Below, piece after piece: positions 31,327 to 39,531 of a stretch of DNA of 64,000 nt; position 1 is the first letter of the stretch, and each line of letters starts with the position of its first letter. The DNA is from Dehalococcoidia bacterium. Its GTDB lineage: Bacteria > Chloroflexota > Dehalococcoidia > DSTF01 > JACRBR01. The notes below the pieces were generated by a model. The model was not told the DNA's origin. It worked only from the letters and a program-made list of their open reading frames with translations, and did no database searches. The position numbers were made by a program, and so were the translations under genes. The stretch lies in contig JAKFYB010000017.1 in assembly GCA_021731085.1 (NCBI GenBank), positions 53,011 through 117,010 of the forward strand. Direction: 5' to 3'.

Positions 31327-32688
31327 TCACGCCGTGAGTGCAACAAATCGCTTTAGCTTGCCGGTTTGTTGGCGGTCCAGGGCTGCGACCTCGCGGACGG
31401 ATACTTGTGCATCGACCAGGCCGAGTGTTGTGAGGTCTCGTGTCAGCGCTGCGGCGAGGGCTTCTGTGTCGATGGGGGCTGATGTGCGGACGTCGATGTC
31501 GGCGCCTGTTGGTGTTTGGCGCACCTGGTACTCGACGATGTTTCGTTCGCCGCCGAGACGTGAGCGGAAGGTGAGCGGATGCACGATGATGCCGGCGGTG
31601 TAGCTGAAGACATCGTCCGTGCGGCCTTCGATGTCATCGATGCGGCGCATGCCCGAGCCGCATGGGCACGGGTCGGCCAGCACGGTGGCTTCGTCGGTAA
31701 GCTCGTAGCGGATGAGCGGCTGGACGTGGTTGTAGAGATTCGTGACGTACATCTTGGCGGCGGGAACGCCCGCCGGCACCGGTTGTCCGTCGGCATCGAC
31801 GAACTCGAAGATTGCGGTGTCTTCGCTGAGGTGCATACCACCGTTGCCACATCCGGCCGCAGCGACTCCCTCGGATGTACCCAGGACGTTGAAGACGGGA
31901 GTGCCCCAGGTCTCTTCGAACGCCCGTCGCATCTCGGGCAGTAGGGGTTCACTCATCGAACCAATGAGGAGTGGGGCGACGCGCAGCCGTCCGTCCGCCG
32001 CTTCCTTCGTGAGCGCATAGAGCATGGTCGGGTAGCCACTGATGACGACCGGTTGTAGCGCATTCAACTGCGAGACGATCTCCGGCAGAGGAAGTGTCGC
32101 CGGTATCGGCGTGATGTTCGCCGCGCCGCGAAACGTGCGGGACATGGCGAATGTCATGTGCGACGCCTTGCCGGCGGCGATGATGGCATTCGGAGCCGTT
32201 GGCCCCAGCCTCGCGTCCGCCTGCATGAAGCGACGGCGGAATCGGATGAACGTCAGGTATGCGGTCGCCCACGCCTCCCACCCGTACACGAACAGACCGC
32301 GCGTGCCGCTCGAACCGCCCGAGGCGACGACGTGGTACTCGTCGAGCAGGTATGCGTCATCGGAGAGGGAGGCGAGGTGGGCCTCCACAGCGCCGATTTC
32401 GAGGCGCGGATCCGTCCAGATCCCCTCGAGGTTGCTCATCATGTCGTGCTTGGTCATCGGAGGGATGGACGGCAGGTCGGCCTCTGTGATATACGCGGAG
32501 TCGATGTGCGCGAGTCGGGCGCGGTGCCACGGCGACCGTTCTTTCGCGACCTGAATTAGCGCCCGCAGCCGTTCTTGCCGCTCCTGGGCGAGTTGTTCCG
32601 CCGACCAGTCGAGACGAGCGGCGAAGGTGGGCAGCAGGCTTCCGAATTCGATGAGGTGTTCTTGGCGTAGCGTCTCGTAGTCGACCAT
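31327..32688 (-). CDS. PaaK-like adenylate-forming ligase (phenylacetate-CoA ligase family)
   Basis: The ATG at 32688 (MVDYETLRQEH) gives 453 residues; the frame also extends to TTG 32757 but crosses a hairpin repeat. The adenylate-binding loop is ASGGSSGTRG, followed by GSMSEPLLPEMRRAFEETWG, NVLGTSEGVAAAGC and the hinge YELTDEATVLADPCPCGSGMRRIDDIEGRTDDVF. PaaK enzymes join aryl acids to CoA through an AMP intermediate. A C-terminal Lys is present in QQTGKLKRFV. The substrate cannot be read from sequence. Confidence 0.85.
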   Translation of the reverse strand: MVDYETLRQEHLIEFGSLLPTFAARLDWSAEQLAQERQERLRALIQVAKERSPWHRARLAHIDSAYITEADLPSIPPMTKHDMMSNLEGIWTDPRLEIGAVEAHLASLSDDAYLLDEYHVVASGGSSGTRGLFVYGWEAWATAYLTFIRFRRRFMQADARLGPTAPNAIIAAGKASHMTFAMSRTFRGAANITPIPATLPLPEIVSQLNALQPVVISGYPTMLYALTKEAADGRLRVAPLLIGSMSEPLLPEMRRAFEETWGTPVFNVLGTSEGVAAAGCGNGGMHLSEDTAIFEFVDADGQPVPAGVPAAKMYVTNLYNHVQPLIRYELTDEATVLADPCPCGSGMRRIDDIEGRTDDVFSYTAGIIVHPLTFRSRLGGERNIVEYQVRQTPTGADIDVRTSAPIDTEALAAALTRDLTTLGLVDAQVSVREVAALDRQQTGKLKRFVALTA

Positions 32689-32707
32689 CTGTAGTCCCGC
32701 GATGACT

Positions 32708-32726
32708 GACGGGCGAGGCGCCCGTC
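32708..32726. repeat. REP-like hairpin
   Basis: GACGGGCG and CGCCCGTC form a perfect 8 bp stem around AGG in the divergent gap between the ligase and the TauE-like exporter. Confidence 0.55.
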
Positions 32727-32842
32727 CTCCTAGTGTTTCGATGCGGCTTGCCGACAAGCATAGGACGTTCGCGCTTCGTCTGCGAGCGGTCCGGGTCGAC
32801 TGTGCAGCCCGCAGAACGCCTCAGGCTGTAACCTTCGCGAAG

Positions 32843-33616
32843 ATGGATGAAGCATTCAAGTACGGAGGCCTGGCGCTGGCGGCGTTTGTCGCTGGGGCGA
32901 TCAATGCCGTTGCCGGAGGCGGTTCACTGATCAGCTTTCCGGCGCTGCTGGCGGCGGGCTATCCCTCGAAGACGGCGAACGTCACGAATACGGTGGCGCT
33001 GTGGCCGGGGTACATCGGCGGGTCGGTCGGGTATCGCGAGGAGTTGAAGGGGCAGGGGAAGCGCCTGCTCCAGCTCTCGATCCCCAACATCGCCGGCGCG
33101 CTCGTCGGATCGGTGATCCTGCTGGCGACGCCTGAGTCCGCGTTCGACGTGGCGGTGCCGTTCCTGATCCTGTTCGCCTGCGCGATCATGGCGTTCCAGG
33201 ACCGCATCAGCGTCTACACCGCGCACCATCGGCTGGGCTTCGAAGCGACCGGCAACATGCCGTGGCCGATCTTCATCTCCATGTTCTTTCTCGGCATCTA
33301 CGGCGCGTACTTCGGCGGGGCGCTCGGCATCATCACGCTCGCCGTCTTCAGCATCTTCATCGTCGACACGCTGCAGCGGCTGAACGCGCTCAAGGGCATG
33401 TCGTCGCTGATCATCAACGCGATGGCCGTCGTGGCCTTTTCGGTGTCCGGGCTAGTGGAATGGGATGTTGCGGCGATCATGGCCGTCGGGTCGCTGGCGG
33501 GCGGGTATTTGGGCGTGGGCGTGGCGCGGCGGCTGGGGAAGGATGCGCTGCGGGCGGTGGTGATCACGTACGGCGTCGTGGTTGCGGTGGTGCTGTTGGT
33601 TCAGCTTTGGGCTTGA
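32843..33616 (+). CDS. TauE/SafE-family (UPF0721) sulfite exporter-like membrane protein
   Basis: The ATG at 32843 (MDEAFKYGGL) gives 257 residues. About eight helices are visible. Family motifs include FVAGAINAVAGGGSLISFPALLAAG and its repeat GIYGAYFGGALGIITLAVFSI, with LNALKGMSSLIINAMAVVAF. These proteins export sulfite, sulfoacetate or similar organosulfur anions across the cytoplasmic membrane. No sulfur-metabolism operon lies beside it, although a SulP transporter is 2 kb away. Confidence 0.9.
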   Translation: MDEAFKYGGLALAAFVAGAINAVAGGGSLISFPALLAAGYPSKTANVTNTVALWPGYIGGSVGYREELKGQGKRLLQLSIPNIAGALVGSVILLATPESAFDVAVPFLILFACAIMAFQDRISVYTAHHRLGFEATGNMPWPIFISMFFLGIYGAYFGGALGIITLAVFSIFIVDTLQRLNALKGMSSLIINAMAVVAFSVSGLVEWDVAAIMAVGSLAGGYLGVGVARRLGKDALRAVVITYGVVVAVVLLVQLWA

Positions 33617-33620
33617 GGCG

Positions 33621-34319
33621 CTAGCGATCGGCGCGGCGACACGTGTAGCTCGCGTACACGGACTTCCTGTAGTGGCGCTCGATGATTTCGAATCCGGCGC
33701 GTTCAAGCATCGGTTCCAGCACCCAACTGTAGGTGCTGAACTCCCTCTGCACGTGGTCGGCAAATTCCTGCGCCGTGAACCCGATCGCGGGGTCCGTCAC
33801 GGCGCCGGCCATCCAAGCGTCGATGCGTTCGCGTGCATCGCGCGCGTCGAAGTCGAACACGAGGTCGCGAAGCAGGAGGATCCCGCCAGGCCGGAGGGCA
33901 CGAAAGACCCGTTCGAGCGCGAGCGCCTTCCAGAAGTCCGGAAGTTGATGCAGCGCGTTGCGCGTGAAGGCGAAGTCTGAAGGCTCGCCGTCGTGGGCGT
34001 ACGAAAGAAATCCCGCGTTCACGACCTCAATGTTGCGAACGCCTGCCGCGACTGCCTTCTGCGACAGTAGTTCACACATTGCTGGCGACACATCGATCGC
34101 GATCACACGGTGGCAGTGCGGTGCGGCGGCTAGCGCGAACGTACCATCACCAGAGCCGTAGTCGAGGAGCGATGAATCAGGCGACAACCCGTGCGCCTTC
34201 AACGTCACTACGTCTTCCGCCGGGTCGTATCCAGCTTTGCGCGTGTACTGCCCAACGTACTCGGGGTCGAGATGTTCATCGCCGGCGTAAGCGAGTTCGT
34301 TCAGCCACCAATCAGTCAT
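33621..34319 (-). CDS. Class I SAM-dependent methyltransferase
   Basis: A 232-residue protein. The SAM-binding motif I is LLDYGSGDGTFALAAAPHCHRVIAIDVS (about residues 50-78), with VRNIEVVNAGFLSY and FAFTRNALHQLPDFWKALALERVFRALRPGGILLLRDLVFDF for the later motifs. The acceptor is unknown. It resembles UbiE/COQ5-like enzymes in layout. It ends 4 bp from the TauE-like gene stop, transcribed convergently. Confidence 0.87.
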   Translation of the reverse strand: MTDWWLNELAYAGDEHLDPEYVGQYTRKAGYDPAEDVVTLKAHGLSPDSSLLDYGSGDGTFALAAAPHCHRVIAIDVSPAMCELLSQKAVAAGVRNIEVVNAGFLSYAHDGEPSDFAFTRNALHQLPDFWKALALERVFRALRPGGILLLRDLVFDFDARDARERIDAWMAGAVTDPAIGFTAQEFADHVQREFSTYSWVLEPMLERAGFEIIERHYRKSVYASYTCRRADR

Positions 34320-34646
34320 AGTGAAGTAGTGTCAGCTCACGGATCGGGTGCGTCAATCGACGGCTGCCATCGCTTCGAGACATCTGATGCGACCGAAGCT
34401 ACGCAGCTACGAGGGCTGCCCGCTTGCAAGCGGGATTTCACGCGACTTGCTACACTGGTTTTGTAAGTCCTCATACGCCCTCAGTCCTCCTGCTCGCTTT
34501 GGTTCTGCCGCAGCTCTCGACGACTTTTGGTACAGGGGCCCGTCCTTCTTCGGAAGGACTGGATGAATGTGCGGAAAAACGTCGTGGCAGCCAGCGACAC
34601 CATGTTGCTGGTCACAAGATCAGCTACGGCGACAGGAGGTTTCACT
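34320..34646. other. Intergenic region before the cold-shock gene (327 bp)
   Basis: No gene is supported. A perfect 16 bp palindrome CCCGCTTGCAAGCGGG lies at 34419-34434, followed by a TACACT that may be a -10 element (34450-34455). The long gap between this and the start codon would give the csp messenger a leader of about 190 bases, as is usual for cold-shock genes. Confidence 0.45.
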
Positions 34647-34862
34647 TTGGCATCTGGACAGATTAAGCGGCTCGCGCGCGACCGGGGCTTCGGCTTCATT
34701 CGGCCCGACGGAGAGAGCGAAGACGTGTTCTTCCACACCTCTGCGGTGCAGGGCGGCATGTTTGACTCCCTTCAAGAGGGTCAGACGGTCGAGTTCGAGA
34801 AGGGCGCGGACGACCGCGACCCCCGCAAGACCCGCGCGATCAACGTGCGCGTCGCCAGCTAG
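34647..34862 (+). CDS. Cold-shock protein (CspA family)
   Basis: A 71-residue protein from TTG 34647, preceded by CAGGAGGT seven bases upstream; this start gives the usual family length, whereas the longer frame to 34527 has no relation to the family. RNP1 is RGFGFIRP and RNP2 is DVFFHTSAV, forming a single OB-fold that binds single-stranded RNA and melts structure. A strong terminator follows at 34884. Confidence 0.93.
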   Translation: MASGQIKRLARDRGFGFIRPDGESEDVFFHTSAVQGGMFDSLQEGQTVEFEKGADDRDPRKTRAINVRVAS

Positions 34863-34883
34863 CCGTCAAACGCTAGTACACAG

Positions 34884-34918
34884 AACGGGCTCGGTGCTTA
34901 GGCGCCGGGCCCGTTTTC
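34884..34918 (+). terminator. Rho-independent terminator after the cold-shock gene
   Basis: AACGGGC (34884-34890) pairs with GCCCGTT (34909-34915), with an inner partial stem TCGGTGC/GCGCCG, followed by TTCG. Confidence 0.8.
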
Positions 34919-35018
34919 GTTCGTCCGCCTATCTTGACGGCCGGATTCATCACCTGTTGACACTCGCCCTTGGGGAGAAGACATTGCATGTGCTTGCTGT
35001 GATTCTCGGAGGTCTCAA

Positions 35019-35894
35019 GTGTCAATGCTGTGGATGCGATTCAACTCATTCATGCTCGTACTGGTGTTCCTTGCGCTCGTCGGGGTCATCGCGATGCTGG
35101 CGAGCGATGCCTATGGCGGACCGCTCGACCCGCCGGGACCTGTGGCGTCGACGGACGGTGTTCGGGAGCCAGGAACGCCGATCTCTTCGATACCGTTCAC
35201 GATCTCGCAGCCGGGCCGGTACTATCTGACGCGCAATCTCACAGGTGTGGGTGGCCAGAGTGGCGTCACGATCGCGTCGAATGGCGTGACCCTCGATTTG
35301 AACGGATTCACTCTTCAAGGCGTACCTTCGGCCGCGAATGGGGTACTCGTGTCGGGTGCGCGCAATGGTGTACGTATCGAGAACGGCACCGTCCGCGGTT
35401 GGTTCAACGGCATCGACGCGACGAACGCCGCGCTTTCTTCAATCTCCGGTGTCTCAGTGATCGGAAATGGTATTGCGTCCAACGATGGAAGTTTTGGCAT
35501 CCTGCTCGGCGCGTACTCGTCCATCGACAACTGTCACGTGAGCGGCAACACGGCAACGGGCATCTACGCTGACTCCATCACGATTCGTGACTGCGTGATC
35601 ACGCAAAATGGCAATGACGGCGTACGCGCTGTGGGCCACACGTTCCTTCAGGGCAATCACATTCAGGCAAACTTCCTCAGCGGCGGTGGCGTCGGTGGTG
35701 CGTGGCGAGACGTACGCGTCGTTGGCCTGAACAATGTGCTGGTGGACAATGTCGTGAGCTTTATCTACGTGGATACAACTGCACAAGGATCGACGCATAT
35801 CTTCGCACGGAATGCCTACTGTAGTATCACGAAGCTCGGCGCGGGGAGTACGGCGAACGCGCAGGAATTTGAGAACTTGCAGAGCATCTGTTAG
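35019..35894 (+). CDS. Secreted or membrane-anchored right-handed beta-helix protein
   Basis: A 291-residue protein starting at GTG 35019 or ATG 35025. An N-terminal hydrophobic helix (FMLVLVFLALVGVIAML) is a signal or anchor. The following ISQPGRYYLTRNLTG..GVTIASNGVTLDLNGFTLQG is the typical entry to a parallel beta-helix. Repeats such as NGVLVSGARNGVRIENGTVRGW and DNCHVSGNTATGIYADSITIRDCVITQNG match pectin-lyase-like coils. Such proteins bind or cut polysaccharides; no catalytic residues can be named here. Confidence 0.75.
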   Translation: MSMLWMRFNSFMLVLVFLALVGVIAMLASDAYGGPLDPPGPVASTDGVREPGTPISSIPFTISQPGRYYLTRNLTGVGGQSGVTIASNGVTLDLNGFTLQGVPSAANGVLVSGARNGVRIENGTVRGWFNGIDATNAALSSISGVSVIGNGIASNDGSFGILLGAYSSIDNCHVSGNTATGIYADSITIRDCVITQNGNDGVRAVGHTFLQGNHIQANFLSGGGVGGAWRDVRVVGLNNVLVDNVVSFIYVDTTAQGSTHIFARNAYCSITKLGAGSTANAQEFENLQSIC

Positions 35895-35957
35895 TGGCGC
35901 CTGTTGGCATGCCGATGTGAAGGGTGCCATCCTTACACCTACTACTGGGAGGTGAAC

Positions 35958-37148
35958 ATGGTCAGCGCACCCATTGCCGCGGCGAAGCCTGAGGACATCG
36001 GCATCGATTCGGAGAAGCTGGAAGCGGTGTTCGCGCGGGCCAAACGCGACGTCGACCAGGGGATCCTGCCGTCGTGCCAGGTGGCCGTCGCGCGGCAAGG
36101 GAAGCTCGCCGGCATGCGGACGTATGGTTCGGCCGTGCAGGGCGGCGTCGAAAAGCCGGCGACGGACGAGACGCTGTACCACTTCTTCTCGTCGACGAAG
36201 GCGATCGTCGCGGCGGCCGTATGGCTGCTGTTCGAGGACGGCACGCTGCGGCTGGACGAGAAGGTCGCCGACATCATCCCGGAGTTCGGCACGAACGGGA
36301 AAGAGATAATCGACGTCGAAACGCTGATGCTGCACGCGGGCGGCTTTCCGCTGGCGCCGTTCAAGCAGGCGAACTGGACGGACCGCAAGGCACTCCTCGA
36401 AGCGTTCAGCTACTGGCGCCTCAACTGGTCCGTCGACAGCCGCTACGAGTACCACGCGACGTCGGCGCACTGGGTGCTGTCCGAGATCATCGAGCGGCGC
36501 GGCGGACTGCCGTGGAAACGCTTCATCAAGGAGCGCTTGCTCGACCCGATGGGGCTCGACGACCTGCACATCGGCGCGCCGCCGGAGGTGCAGGACCGCG
36601 TCGCCGACGTGATCTACATCGGCGAGCACAAGCCGCCGCCCGGTGGTTGGGGCGAGGTGACGCCGGAGATGATCCTGAACTTCAACAAGCCCGACGTGCG
36701 CGCGGCGGGCGTGCCGGGTGGCGGCGCGGTCGCGTCGGCGGTGTCCATGGCGCTGTTCTACCAGCCTCTGATCAACGGCGGCGTCACGGCTGATGGCACG
36801 CGGATCATGTCGCAGCAGGCGATCGAGTTCGGGACGAAAGTGCGCTCTAGGCCGCAGCACATCGAAGAGGGCATGAACCTCGTCTTCCCGGGCCTCAACC
36901 TCAACACGAACCGCGCGCTCGCCGTCGTCGTCGCCGGTGACGACGGGAACGCCGTCTACCGCGGCTTCGGTCGCACGTCGTCGGGACGCGCCTTCGGGCA
37001 CGGCGGGGCCGGCGGGCAGATCGCGTTCGGGGATCCGGAGACCGGCATCAGCGTCGGCTACGCCACCAACGGGTTTGTGGATGCAGTGGTTGCGGGCCGC
37101 CGCGGCGTGGCGATCGCGTCGCTGGCGTGCAGTTCTCTGGTGGAATGA
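35958..37148 (+). CDS. Serine hydrolase of the beta-lactamase / esterase EstB family
   Basis: The ATG at 35958 (MVSAPIAAAK) has GGGAGGTG upstream and gives 396 residues. The nucleophile motif S-x-x-K is SSTK in YHFFSSTKAIVAAAVW, about residue 80. A Tyr follows in SRYEYHATSAHWVLSEII, and the third motif is HGGAGGQ near residue 360. The fold is shared by class C beta-lactamases, D-aminopeptidases and esterases. No signal peptide is seen, so a cytoplasmic esterase is more likely than an antibiotic-resistance role. Confidence 0.88.
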   Translation: MVSAPIAAAKPEDIGIDSEKLEAVFARAKRDVDQGILPSCQVAVARQGKLAGMRTYGSAVQGGVEKPATDETLYHFFSSTKAIVAAAVWLLFEDGTLRLDEKVADIIPEFGTNGKEIIDVETLMLHAGGFPLAPFKQANWTDRKALLEAFSYWRLNWSVDSRYEYHATSAHWVLSEIIERRGGLPWKRFIKERLLDPMGLDDLHIGAPPEVQDRVADVIYIGEHKPPPGGWGEVTPEMILNFNKPDVRAAGVPGGGAVASAVSMALFYQPLINGGVTADGTRIMSQQAIEFGTKVRSRPQHIEEGMNLVFPGLNLNTNRALAVVVAGDDGNAVYRGFGRTSSGRAFGHGGAGGQIAFGDPETGISVGYATNGFVDAVVAGRRGVAIASLACSSLVE

Positions 37149-37384
37149 CCATGGATTCAATCAACGAGAACGCCTTCTCTGCGACCATCAAATTGAGTCA
37201 CATCGAGCTTGTCGGGTTGTCGAATTCCGTTCTGACCGCGCTGACGTTTCACGAAGAAGAGTTGCATCCACTTACAGCGCTCACACCGGACGAGGCGCGA
37301 ACGCTGATCGACGAGCTCAGTCCAATCATCGAGCGCATCCGGGACGCGCGCGTCCAGGCTGGCTTACCGCGTCTCCTTCCGTAG
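37145..37384 (+). CDS. Small uncharacterised protein coupled to the serine hydrolase
   Basis: A 79-residue protein whose ATG (37145) overlaps the hydrolase stop (ATGA). It is largely helical: IKLSHIELVGLSNSVLTALTFHEEELHPLTALTPDEARTLIDELSPIIERIRDAR (read in two parts). No family recognised. Overlap suggests it is made with the hydrolase. Confidence 0.7.
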   Translation: MTMDSINENAFSATIKLSHIELVGLSNSVLTALTFHEEELHPLTALTPDEARTLIDELSPIIERIRDARVQAGLPRLLP

Positions 37385-38278
37385 CTAACTCCAGAACTCA
37401 CGCAGGCGTGCGGCCTCCAGCTTCCCCTGGCGGAGGCCGGAGTCGGCGATTTCGCCGCGGCGCTTGAAGTCCATCAAGTTCGTACCCATCGCCTCGATCG
37501 ACTCGTCGTCGGGGAGGATCATCTCGACCTGCCCGCCCTTTGATGTGATGGCGCCGAGCTCGTCGTCCATGCGCTTCTTCGCGCGCTCCATCAGCGCGGG
37601 GAACGCTGTTGCTCTCTTCTCCATGCCGCCCGTCACGTTCACGACGATCACGCGGTCGTGGCCGGCCGCCAGTTCGGCGTTCGTCGCCGACTTCATGCCG
37701 CCGTCGATGTAGCGGCGGCCGTTGATCGTGACCGGCGGGAAGATACCGGGCACGCAACAGCTCGACGCGACCGCCTGCACGAGGGGCACGCCGCTGTCCT
37801 TCGACCATGTCACGAACTCGCCGGTAACAGCGTCGACGGCTGTGCACATGTAGGGCTTCTGCGGCCACTCGCCGAACGCGACCGTCTCTGTGCGATTAAA
37901 CGTCGCTATCCACTCCTCCTCCGTCATCGCGACCGTCGCGTTCAGCGCGAACTCGCCGATCTCGGCGCGCAGTTGCTGTGGCGGCGCGTCGGAGGTGTAG
38001 AGCTTGATGAACTGCTGGATCAGCGGGCCGAGATCGAAGGCGCCGTCGGTCGTGCCGGCCGGCGCCTCCGTCTCGGTAATGACATGTTGCGTCGCGAGCA
38101 GTTCCGCTGTCGGGCGGCCGAGCGCAAGCATTGCGCCGACGACGGAGCCCGCGGATGTGCCGACGAAGAGATCGGCGTCAGAAAGGCGGACGCCCTCCTG
38201 TTCGAGACCGGCCGCAAGGCCGACCTCCCACGCGATACCGACCGGACCGCCGCCACCCAACACAACAGCTCGCGACAT
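37385..38278 (-). CDS. Patatin-like phospholipase
   Basis: A 297-residue protein. The oxyanion hole motif is LGGGGPVGIAWEVG at the N-terminus, the nucleophile elbow is GTSAG (Ser about residue 42), and the catalytic Asp is in YIDGGMKS near residue 192. Bacterial patatins hydrolyse acyl chains from phospholipids or related lipids using this Ser-Asp pair. No signal peptide is seen. It converges with the small helical gene, whose stop is adjacent. Confidence 0.92.
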   Translation of the reverse strand: MSRAVVLGGGGPVGIAWEVGLAAGLEQEGVRLSDADLFVGTSAGSVVGAMLALGRPTAELLATQHVITETEAPAGTTDGAFDLGPLIQQFIKLYTSDAPPQQLRAEIGEFALNATVAMTEEEWIATFNRTETVAFGEWPQKPYMCTAVDAVTGEFVTWSKDSGVPLVQAVASSCCVPGIFPPVTINGRRYIDGGMKSATNAELAAGHDRVIVVNVTGGMEKRATAFPALMERAKKRMDDELGAITSKGGQVEMILPDDESIEAMGTNLMDFKRRGEIADSGLRQGKLEAARLREFWS

Positions 38279-38311
38279 GTACTACCCACCTTCGTTGGTC
38301 GCCAAGCTCAC

Positions 38312-38336
38312 GTCATTCTGAGCGAAGCGAAGAATC
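38312..38336. repeat. Intergenic repeat of the CATTCTGAGCGAAGCGAAGAATC type
   Basis: The 25 bases contain an imperfect inverted repeat ATTCT...AGAAT around GAGCGAAGCGA. I recognise this as a short repeat seen widely between genes in several environmental phyla. It is in the 130 bp gap between patatin and methyltransferase genes. Confidence 0.55.
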
Positions 38337-38408
38337 ATGTTTGCCTGCGCACGCAGCCATTGCGACAGCGCGAATGGACCCTCGCGCAGGCAGCATACGT
38401 CCGCGCCG

Positions 38409-39230
38409 TTACTCAGCCCACCCGATGGCGTGGCAGCCGAACCGCACCGCGAACGCGCCCGGAGCCTCGCCCCACGCGCGCCACGCCGTGCCCATCTCTG
38501 CCATTTCGGCCTCCGTCGCGATGCCGGCCGCCGCGACGCGCGCGACGATGGCCGGCGCCTCGAAGTACGCCGCCCACCAGTCGCCCATGAATCGCGCCGT
38601 TTCGGCAGTACCGTCGGAGCCCGCGACGGCCGACGCGGTGACGCGCGCGAATCCTGCATCGTGCAGGACTTCCCGGAGGCGGCGGCCGATGTCCGGCGTG
38701 CCGCCGTCGGCCTCGCGGATGCGGCAGTACACGTCGAGGCTGCGTTCGAGCGCGGGCGTCGACGGGTAGACGATGCTCGTCACGAGGTCGGGGTCGCCGA
38801 TGCCGATGACGCCGCCGGGCTTGAGCACGCGCCGCTGCTCGCGTAGTGCCGCCAGCGGATCGCTGAGGTGCTGGTGTACGGCGTTCGAGAACACGGCGTC
38901 GAACGACGCATCTTCGAACGGCAGCGCGTAGATGTCGGCCGTCTCGAAGCGCACATTTGTCACGCCGCGTTCCGCCGCCAGCGCTCGCGCCTGCTCGATC
39001 CGCCCAGCGCTGATATCGATGCCGACGACCTCGCCCGCCGCGACGCGCTGCGCCAGACCGAGCGTGATGCTCCCCGGACCGCAGCCGACGTCGAGCAAGC
39101 CCATGCCCGGCTTCAGGTGCGGGAGGATGAACGCGCCGTGAACGTCGGCCGTGCGACGCGCGTGCGCGCTGCCGTGCCGCTGTGCCTGGTAGCTGTTGTA
39201 TTCAGTTGTGATTGCGTCGTTGTTGCTCAA
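38409..39230 (-). CDS. Class I SAM-dependent methyltransferase (UbiE-like)
   Basis: TTG 39230 (SNNDAITTEYN) is chosen because CAGGAGAT lies just upstream; the frame further up crosses a hairpin repeat. It encodes 273 residues. Motif I is GLLDVGCGPGSITLGLAQRVAAGEVVGIDIS, followed by VRFETADIYALPFEDASFDAVFSNAVHQHL and RVLKPGGVIGIGDPD. The C-terminal third is helical, with a WWAAYFEAPAIV segment. Similar enzymes methylate quinones, arsenite or secondary metabolites; the acceptor is not evident. Confidence 0.88.
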   Translation of the reverse strand: MSNNDAITTEYNSYQAQRHGSAHARRTADVHGAFILPHLKPGMGLLDVGCGPGSITLGLAQRVAAGEVVGIDISAGRIEQARALAAERGVTNVRFETADIYALPFEDASFDAVFSNAVHQHLSDPLAALREQRRVLKPGGVIGIGDPDLVTSIVYPSTPALERSLDVYCRIREADGGTPDIGRRLREVLHDAGFARVTASAVAGSDGTAETARFMGDWWAAYFEAPAIVARVAAAGIATEAEMAEMGTAWRAWGEAPGAFAVRFGCHAIGWAE

Positions 39231-39261
39231 AGGAAATCTCCTGTTGTTGCAAGACGTTGTG

Positions 39262-39283
39262 GCACAGCCGTCCTCGGCTGTGC
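39262..39283. repeat. REP-like hairpin (GCACAGCCG type)
   Basis: GCACAGCCG (39262-39270) and CGGCTGTGC (39275-39283) pair perfectly around TCCT. Confidence 0.65.
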
Positions 39284-39303
39284 GCTTCGGCATAACAAGA
39301 ACA

Positions 39304-39327
39304 GCCGCGTGCTTGAGCGCACGCGGC
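39304..39327. repeat. REP-like hairpin (GCCGCGTGC type)
   Basis: GCCGCGTGC (39304-39312) and GCACGCGGC (39319-39327) pair perfectly around TTGAGC. Confidence 0.6.
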
Positions 39328-39531
39328 CATCCGGAGATCCGTGGTGGGTGGAGCTACCGGAGACGCGAGGCGCGCCTGCAACCGCGGATGGTGTGGAGCG
39401 TTGCTTTCCCGCTCACGGCGCCTCCTCTCCTGTGATTGCGTTTGCGATGCGCGGACGTCCGTCCGGGCTTGTGCGGCGATTGTACCAGCGCAAGCACGCG
39501 GGCTGAAAGCAAGCGCTCCGGATCGAGTGTG

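Larger units (their letters stand above)
39231..39531. other. Intergenic region with two hairpin repeats (301 bp)
   Basis: No gene is supported. Two perfect 9 bp hairpins lie 20 bp apart at 39262-39283 and 39304-39327. The remainder up to the dehydrogenase stop has no recognisable feature. Confidence 0.6.

Noticed and set aside
35454..37160. 568-codon minus-strand open frame opposite the beta-helix and serine hydrolase genes
   Set aside because: The plus-strand genes have clear motifs; the antisense frame is Arg/Asp/Val-rich with no recognisable domain.
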